This document shows positions 58,504 to 64,000 of a DNA stretch of 64,000 nucleotides, piece by piece (position 1 is the first letter of the stretch; each line of letters begins with the position of its first letter). The stretch comes from Pseudomonadota bacterium. Lineage in GTDB: Bacteria; Pseudomonadota; Gammaproteobacteria; Burkholderiales; Burkholderiaceae_C. The notes under the pieces were generated by a model. That model was not told where the DNA came from. It did not search any database and saw only the letters and a list, made by a program, of their open reading frames with translations. The position numbers and the translations under genes are program-made. The stretch spans positions 18,955-82,954 of the forward strand of contig CAUJIM010000067.1 in NCBI GenBank assembly GCA_963205335.1. Reading direction: 5' to 3'.

Positions 58504-59167
58504 TGCGGGCGAGGCGGTCGCGTTGCAGCTGACCGTGCACACGCCCGCGCAGGCCCGGCTGCCGCAATCGCGCCGCGGGCGCTGGCAGCTGTGGTTCATG
58601 CTGCTGGTGTGCGTCGCGCCGGTGCTCGCGTCGTACTTCATGTACTACGTGGTGCGGCCCCAGGGGCGCACCAATTTCGGCGAGCTCATCGAGCCGCAGC
58701 GCCCCATGCCCGTGCACGAGCGCGTGACCGCGCTCGACGGCACCGTCAGCAATTTGGGCGACTTGCGCCGCCAGTGGCTGCTGGTGAGCGTGGCCGGAGG
58801 CGCCTGCGACGACGTCTGCCGCAACAACCTCTACCTGCAGCGCCAGTTGCGCGAGACCCTGGGCGAGGGCAGCGACCGGGTCGAATGGGTCTGGCTGGTC
58901 TCGGACGACGCGGCGCCGCCGCAGGAAATCCGCCCGGCGCTGGCCAAGGCCACGGTGCGCAGGATGGCCCTGCCGGCCTTGCAGGCGTGGCTGCAGCCGG
59001 CGCCGGGGCACGAACTGCAGGAGCATCTGTACCTCGTCGATCCGATGGGCAACTGGATGATGCGCTTTCCGGCGCGGCTGGACGTCGGCGGCGCGGAGAA
59101 GGTCAAGCCCGACCTGTCGCGGCTGCTGCGTGCCTCGGCGGGGTGGGACCGGCCGGGCCGGGAGTAG
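58445..59167 (+). CDS. Oxidase-cluster protein with Sco-like CxxxC domain
   Basis: Protein of 240 residues. A disordered N-terminus is followed by one membrane helix (about 48-70) and a thioredoxin-like periplasmic domain. GGACDDVC (Cys121 and Cys125) is a CxxxC pair. EHLYLVDPMGNWMMRFP resembles the His-containing strand of SCO proteins. It is conserved in position between SURF1 and ctaA in related bacteria and probably takes part in copper or thiol handling. ATG 58445 overlaps SURF1 by 59 bases. No specific function is known to me. Confidence 0.75.
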   Translation: MSGSKSSDASVDAAALQPTDAGEAVALQLTVHTPAQARLPQSRRGRWQLWFMLLVCVAPVLASYFMYYVVRPQGRTNFGELIEPQRPMPVHERVTALDGTVSNLGDLRRQWLLVSVAGGACDDVCRNNLYLQRQLRETLGEGSDRVEWVWLVSDDAAPPQEIRPALAKATVRRMALPALQAWLQPAPGHELQEHLYLVDPMGNWMMRFPARLDVGGAEKVKPDLSRLLRASAGWDRPGRE

Positions 59168-59176
59168 GGTGCGCGT

Positions 59177-60364
59177 ATGAGTGGCAGCATGCCTGTGTAT
59201 GACCTTGCCCCGGCGCTGGAGCTGATGGCGCTGGGGGCGCTGCTCGCGCTCGGGCCTCTCGCGTGGGTGTGGTGGCGCCATCGCGGCAGCGGCGGTTCGC
59301 GCCGGCTGCAGGCGCTCGTGGTGCTCACCCTGTTCCTGACGTTCGACCTGGTGCTCTTCGGCGCATTCACGCGCCTGACCGACTCGGGCCTGGGCTGCCC
59401 CGACTGGCCGGGCTGCTATGGCAATACCAGCCCCGTGGGGGCCGCGGCACAGATCAGCGCTGCCCAGCAGGCGCTGCCCAGCGGCCCGGTGACCCACGGC
59501 AAGGCGTGGATCGAAATGGTCCATCGCTATCTGGCGACGAGCGTCGGGGTGCTCATCATCGTCCTCACGGTGGCCGCGTGGCGCCAGTGGTGGCGCCACC
59601 GCAAGGGCCGCTCGGCGGCCCCGCCGCTGCATCCCTGGTGGGCGACGGCGACGCTCGCATGGGTGTGCCTGCAGGGCGCGTTCGGCGCGCTGACGGTCAC
59701 CATGCGGCTGTTCCCGGCGATCGTCACCCTGCACCTGCTGGGCGGCGTGGTGCTGCTGATGCTGCTGTGCGTGCAGGCGGTGCGCCAGACGCTGGCGCTC
59801 GACGGCGCGCCGCCGCAGCCGCTGCGCCGCGGCCTGCGCGCCGCGCTGGTGCTGGCGCTCGGGCTGGTCGTCGTCCAGGTGCTGCTGGGAGGCTGGGTGA
59901 GCACCAATTACGCGGTGCTCGCGTGCACCACGTTCCCGCAGTGCCAGGGCAGCTGGTGGCCCGCGATGGCCTTCGACGAGGGTTTCCAGGTCTGGCGCGG
60001 CCTGGGCGTCCTGCGCGACGGCAGCCTGATCAGTTTTGCCGCGTTGACGGCGATCCATTACGTGCACCGGCTGGCTGCCTACGTGGTGCTGCCGGTCCTG
60101 GCGCTGCTGGCCTGGCGGCTGTGGCGCGAGGCCCTGCTCCGCGCGCAGGCGCGCTGGCTGGCCGGGCTCGCCCTGCTTCAGTTCGTGACGGGTTTGTCCA
60201 ATGTGGTGCTCGGTTGGCCGCTGGTGGCGGCGGTCCTGCACACGGGTGGGGCCGCGGCCCTGCTGGTGGTGCTGACCTGGGCGCTGGCCGCGTCGCGCGG
60301 CGCCGCCGACCCGGCGGCGCGCAGGGTGCCCGCGGCGCCATCGACTCCAGGAGCCAGGGTATGA
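59177..60364 (+). CDS. ctaA: Heme A synthase (COX15/CtaA family)
   Basis: Membrane enzyme of 395 residues with about eight helices, which oxidises the C8 methyl of heme O to make heme A. Motifs [31 protein letters not shown] and [16 protein letters not shown] carry the heme-binding histidines. It starts nine bases after the Sco-like gene, and its stop overlaps the ctaB start by four bases. Confidence 0.93.
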   Translation: MSGSMPVYDLAPALELMALGALLALGPLAWVWWRHRGSGGSRRLQALVVLTLFLTFDLVLFGAFTRLTDSGLGCPDWPGCYGNTSPVGAAAQISAAQQALPSGPVTHGKAWIEMVHRYLATSVGVLIIVLTVAAWRQWWRHRKGRSAAPPLHPWWATATLAWVCLQGAFGALTVTMRLFPAIVTLHLLGGVVLLMLLCVQAVRQTLALDGAPPQPLRRGLRAALVLALGLVVVQVLLGGWVSTNYAVLACTTFPQCQGSWWPAMAFDEGFQVWRGLGVLRDGSLISFAALTAIHYVHRLAAYVVLPVLALLAWRLWREALLRAQARWLAGLALLQFVTGLSNVVLGWPLVAAVLHTGGAAALLVVLTWALAASRGAADPAARRVPAAPSTPGARV

Positions 60365-61308
60365 GTGCAGTGCAGTCGTCGAATTCCGCGGTGGCCTCGC
60401 CGCCCACCGCTCCGGGCGGGAGCGGCGCCCATCCCCTGCCGTCGCGCGTGCGCCAGTTCTACGCCCTGACCAAGCCGGGCGTGGTGCAGCTCATCGTCTT
60501 TTGCGCCTTCATCGGCATGGTGATGGCCGTGCCGGGGCTGCCCAGCGCGTCCGAGTGGCTGCGCATGGCGCTGGCCAGCGCGGGCATCTGGCTCGTGGCC
60601 GGCGCGGCGGCGGCGGTCAACTGCATCGTCGAGCGCACGATCGACGCGCGCATGAAGCGCACGGCCTGGCGCCCCACGGCCAAGGGCGAGCTGTCCAATC
60701 GCCAGACCCTGAGTTTCGCCACGGCGCTGTGCCTCCTCGGTTCGGCGCTGCTGTACTTCCTGATCAACCCGCTGACGATGTGGCTGACCTTCGCCACCTT
60801 CATCGGCTACGCCATCATCTACACGGTGGTCCTCAAGCCGCTGACGCCGCAGAACATCGTGATCGGCGGCGCGTCCGGGGCGATGCCGCCGGTGCTCGGG
60901 TGGACGGCCATGACGGGCGCGCTCAGCCCCGAGGCCTGGATCATGTGCCTCATCATCTTCCTCTGGACGCCGCCGCACTTCTGGGCCCTGGCGCTGTACC
61001 GCGCGGAGGACTACCGCAAGTCGGGCCTGCCGATGCTGCCGGTGACGCACGGGAACCAATTCACCCGCCTGCAGGTCTTTCTCTACACCCTGGTTTTGTT
61101 CGCCGGATGCATGATGCCGTTCATCTATGGCATGAGTTCCTGGATTTACCTGATCGCCGCCGTCGTGCTGAGCCTGGGTTTCTGCTGGTACGGTTTCAGG
61201 CTCTGGCGTCATTATTCCGATGCCCTGGCGCGCAAGACCTTCCGGTTCTCGCTGATCCACCTGAGCGCGCTGTTCGCGGCGCTGCTGGTGGACCATTACG
61301 TGCTCTGA
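60361..61308 (+). CDS. ctaB: Protoheme IX farnesyltransferase (heme O synthase)
   Basis: UbiA-family membrane prenyltransferase of 315 residues that adds farnesyl to heme b to make heme O. The first Asp-rich-type motif is [15 protein letters not shown] and the second is [15 protein letters not shown]. About nine membrane helices are predicted. ATG 60361 overlaps the ctaA stop; a long in-frame extension upstream is only a shadow of ctaA. Confidence 0.95.
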   Translation: MSAVQSSNSAVASPPTAPGGSGAHPLPSRVRQFYALTKPGVVQLIVFCAFIGMVMAVPGLPSASEWLRMALASAGIWLVAGAAAAVNCIVERTIDARMKRTAWRPTAKGELSNRQTLSFATALCLLGSALLYFLINPLTMWLTFATFIGYAIIYTVVLKPLTPQNIVIGGASGAMPPVLGWTAMTGALSPEAWIMCLIIFLWTPPHFWALALYRAEDYRKSGLPMLPVTHGNQFTRLQVFLYTLVLFAGCMMPFIYGMSSWIYLIAAVVLSLGFCWYGFRLWRHYSDALARKTFRFSLIHLSALFAALLVDHYVL

Positions 61309-61319
61309 TACTCGTCGCG

Positions 61320-61943
61320 ATGGACACACGGAAATTCATCAAAATCATAGCTGCCGGCGCTTTATCCGTAAGCGCTGCAGGCCTTTTTTCTGCCTGTACC
61401 GAAGAGCCCAAGGCGGCCCGGTTCCATGGCGTCGACATCACGGGCGTGGACTACGCCAAGGACCTGCCGCTGACCGACCAGTTCGGCCAGCAGCGCCACA
61501 TCCGGGATTTCGCCGGCAAGGTGGTGGTGGTGTTCTTCGGCTACACCCACTGCCCGGACGTGTGCCCGACGACCATGGCGGAAATGGCCCAGGTCAAGCA
61601 GGAGCTGGGCGCCGACGGCGACAGGCTGCAGACCATCTTCGTGACCGTGGATCCCGAGCGCGACACGCCGGAGATCCTCAAGGCCTACATGGAGAACTTC
61701 GACCCGAGCTTCCTCGCCCTGCGCGGCACACCCGAGGAACTGGCCGCCGTGGCCAAGGACTTCAAGATCTACTACAAGCAGGTGCCGGGGCCCACGCCGA
61801 CCAGCTACACGATGGACCATTCGGCCGGCAGCTACGTGTTCGATACCGCCGGGCACCTGCGGCTGTTCCAGCGCTATGGCGCGGGCGCGCAGGCCATGGT
61901 CGAGGACGTGCGCGCGCTGCTCGCGCAGACCGCGCGCGGTTGA
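61320..61943 (+). CDS. SCO1/SenC-family copper chaperone
   Basis: Periplasmic thioredoxin-fold protein of 207 residues. The signal region ends near LFSAC (Cys26), possibly a lipoprotein cysteine. The copper-binding CxxxC is Cys78 and Cys82 (THCPDVCPTT), with the conserved His167 (YTMDHSAGSY). SCO proteins deliver copper to the CuA site of subunit II, encoded by ctaC here. It is the last gene of the oxidase cluster, convergent with rpoH. Confidence 0.94.
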   Translation: MDTRKFIKIIAAGALSVSAAGLFSACTEEPKAARFHGVDITGVDYAKDLPLTDQFGQQRHIRDFAGKVVVVFFGYTHCPDVCPTTMAEMAQVKQELGADGDRLQTIFVTVDPERDTPEILKAYMENFDPSFLALRGTPEELAAVAKDFKIYYKQVPGPTPTSYTMDHSAGSYVFDTAGHLRLFQRYGAGAQAMVEDVRALLAQTARG

Positions 61944-61981
61944 GGGACGGTTGAGGAGGGCGGGCCGGGCCGCCAGCGGGC

Positions 61982-62917
<936 letters not shown>

Positions 62918-62948
62918 GTCGGCTGTCCTTTCTCGCATGGGGAATATG

Positions 62949-62975
62949 TTAGCACTCTGTTCGATAGAGTGCTAA
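62949..62975 (-). promoter_or_regulatory. CIRCE element (HrcA operator) upstream of rpoH
   Basis: TTAGCACTC, nine bases, GAGTGCTAA: an exact match to the CIRCE consensus bound by the HrcA repressor. It ends 32 bases from the rpoH ATG. HrcA leaves CIRCE when misfolded proteins occupy GroEL. The rest of 62918-63248 holds no gene apart from transposase remnant DNA at its end. Confidence 0.93.
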
Positions 62976-63248
62976 AGGCGAAGTTCCCCGCGCCGATGCG
63001 GCTCAGGCTGTCGATTCCCGGTGAGTTTTGTACTTTTCTCACTGAGTGTTGTACTCGTCGGTCACGCCGGGTGCGGTGTAAGTGGTTGAATTTGAATGAA
63101 AAATCAGACAAGCGCACGCTGTTCTCAGCGGCCGATTGCTTAAATTTTGAGCAGTTGGTGCGGTTTTTCTTGTAATGGAGCTCTGGCGCATGCAGGCGGT
63201 CTATTGCTGGTTGCTCTACCCCCGGAGCAACCGCTGCGCTTTTGAGCG

Positions 63249-63794
63249 AAGCGACGCTCCTTCGAGTTCGGCGTGAAGGTCAGCATCGCCACCACGTTGA
63301 AGGAAGGCCTGGTGGCGGGCATGCGCTCCATGCCGGGCAACCCCTACGACGGCCACACCTTGGCCGAGACGCTGGAAAAGGTGAGCATCCTCACCGGCAC
63401 GGACAAACTACCCGCCACGGCCATCGTGGACAAGGGCTACCGGGGCGTGCAGATCGATGGCGTGCGCATCCTGCGCTCGGGACAGCGGCGCGGCGTCACC
63501 AGGACGCTCAAGGCCATGATCAAGCGGCGCAGCGCCATCGAGCCGGCCATCGGGCACGTGAAGATGGACGGCAGGTTGGGCCGCAATCCGCTCAAGAGCG
63601 CGCTGGGCGATGCGCTGTACGCGGTGATGTGCGGCGCCGGGCACAACCTGCGCCTGATACTGGCCGCGCTGCGGCTTCTATGCGCCCGGATCGGGCTGTC
63701 CATGCAGACGGTCATCGCCGCGTTGATCGCCGCTTCGGTCGAGAGCCAACCTGCCTGCGGCTGGAAACCGAATTGTTCAGGGCGAACTATCTAG
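63249..63794 (+). pseudogene. IS5/IS1182-type transposase, C-terminal remnant
   Basis: The reading frame opens after a stop near 63246 and encodes FEFGVKVSIATTLKEGLVAGM, then AIVDKGYRGVQIDGV and RRSAIEPAIGHVKMDGRLGRN to the stop at 63794. This is the C-terminal half of a DDE transposase, with the last Asp/Glu region (IEPAIGHVK) present. The N-terminal half is missing. It is not related to the two IS5 elements that bound the composite transposon. Confidence 0.8.
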
Positions 63795-64000
63795 TCTTGG
63801 AGAGCGCGACTTCGTACAAGTCGTTGTCAAAAAAGCGCAAGAGCTTCTCTAGTTCCGTCCTTGACGACTTTGACTTCAGCGCATACACCGGCAGCAGTTG
63901 GTGCAAGCTGTCTCGCGACCTTGAGGCCACCTTGCAAAGCGGTTCAACTCGCCCCTCAGCTTGCGTCAGGATGGAGAAGAAACGCATCCGGCAGTTCAAT
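63787..64000 (-). CDS. Unrecognised protein, partial (runs off the window)
   Basis: An open frame enters from the right window edge and stops at 63787, overlapping the transposase remnant end by eight bases. The visible C-terminal 70 residues are basic: RSRDSLHQLLPVYALKSKSSRTELEKLLRFFDNDLYEVALSKTR is the last part. I do not recognise it. Codon use is less GC-rich than the neighbours, which suggests accessory DNA. It could also be non-coding. Confidence 0.35.
   Translation of the reverse strand, partial: LNCRMRFFSILTQAEGRVEPLCKVASRSRDSLHQLLPVYALKSKSSRTELEKLLRFFDNDLYEVALSKTR

Overview
The window is high-GC DNA from a betaproteobacterium, most likely Burkholderiales/Comamonadaceae. The main support is the long cytochrome aa3/caa3 oxidase assembly cluster (ctaC-ctaD-small protein-ctaG-DUF2970-ctaE, then DUF2909, SURF1, a Sco-like protein, ctaA, ctaB, SCO) followed by rpoH. 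Bug-type solute receptors and hydroxyquinol/beta-ketoadipate genes fit the same group. This assignment rests on gene content and order only.

Layout. (A) 1-7770: the left half of an aromatic-degradation cluster on the + strand: aldehyde dehydrogenase (cut by the window edge), maleylacetate reductase, a five-gene Liv-type ABC importer, a Dabb-domain protein, and the first two thirds of a sulfatase/phosphonate-monoester-hydrolase gene. (B) 7771-41125: a 33.4-kb composite transposon bounded by two inverted, related but not identical IS5-family elements. It splits the sulfatase gene and is flanked by a 4-bp CTAG duplication. (C) 41130-46880: the rest of the same cluster: sulfatase 3' part, MarR regulator, Bug receptor, hydroxyquinol 1,2-dioxygenase, 3-oxoadipate CoA-transferase A/B, 3-oxoadipyl-CoA thiolase. 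Without the insertion, A and C join in frame into one cluster that takes hydroxyquinol to succinyl-CoA and acetyl-CoA. (D) 46881-62917: chromosomal backbone: K+/H+ antiporter, ParA-like ATPase, MaoC protein, trmL, comF, a BioC-like methyltransferase, the oxidase cluster and rpoH with a perfect CIRCE operator. (E) 62980-64000: an IS-transposase remnant and a partial unknown gene.

The transposon cargo is modular, and remnants of one IS3-family element sit at the module borders. Module 1 (9039-12566) is a ribose-type sugar ABC importer. Module 2 (13257-27400) encodes an acyl-CoA ligase, alpha-methylacyl-CoA racemase, acyl-CoA dehydrogenase, paired MaoC hydratases, SDR dehydrogenase and SCPx-like thiolase, with a LuxR/MalT-like and a GntR regulator. 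It looks like a beta-oxidation route for a methyl-branched or bulky acid. Module 3 (27720-37636) is a co-directional run: crotonase, Liv ABC importer, CYP199-like P450, 2Fe-2S ferredoxin, MarR, ferredoxin reductase and glutathione-dependent formaldehyde dehydrogenase. It reads as import and oxidative O-demethylation of a methoxylated aromatic acid with formaldehyde disposal. A Phd/RelE-type toxin-antitoxin pair lies just inside the right IS.

The most notable result is this catabolic composite transposon, resolved to the base, and the ancestral hydroxyquinol cluster it broke. Functions are family-level readings. Substrates are inferred, and no database search was run.
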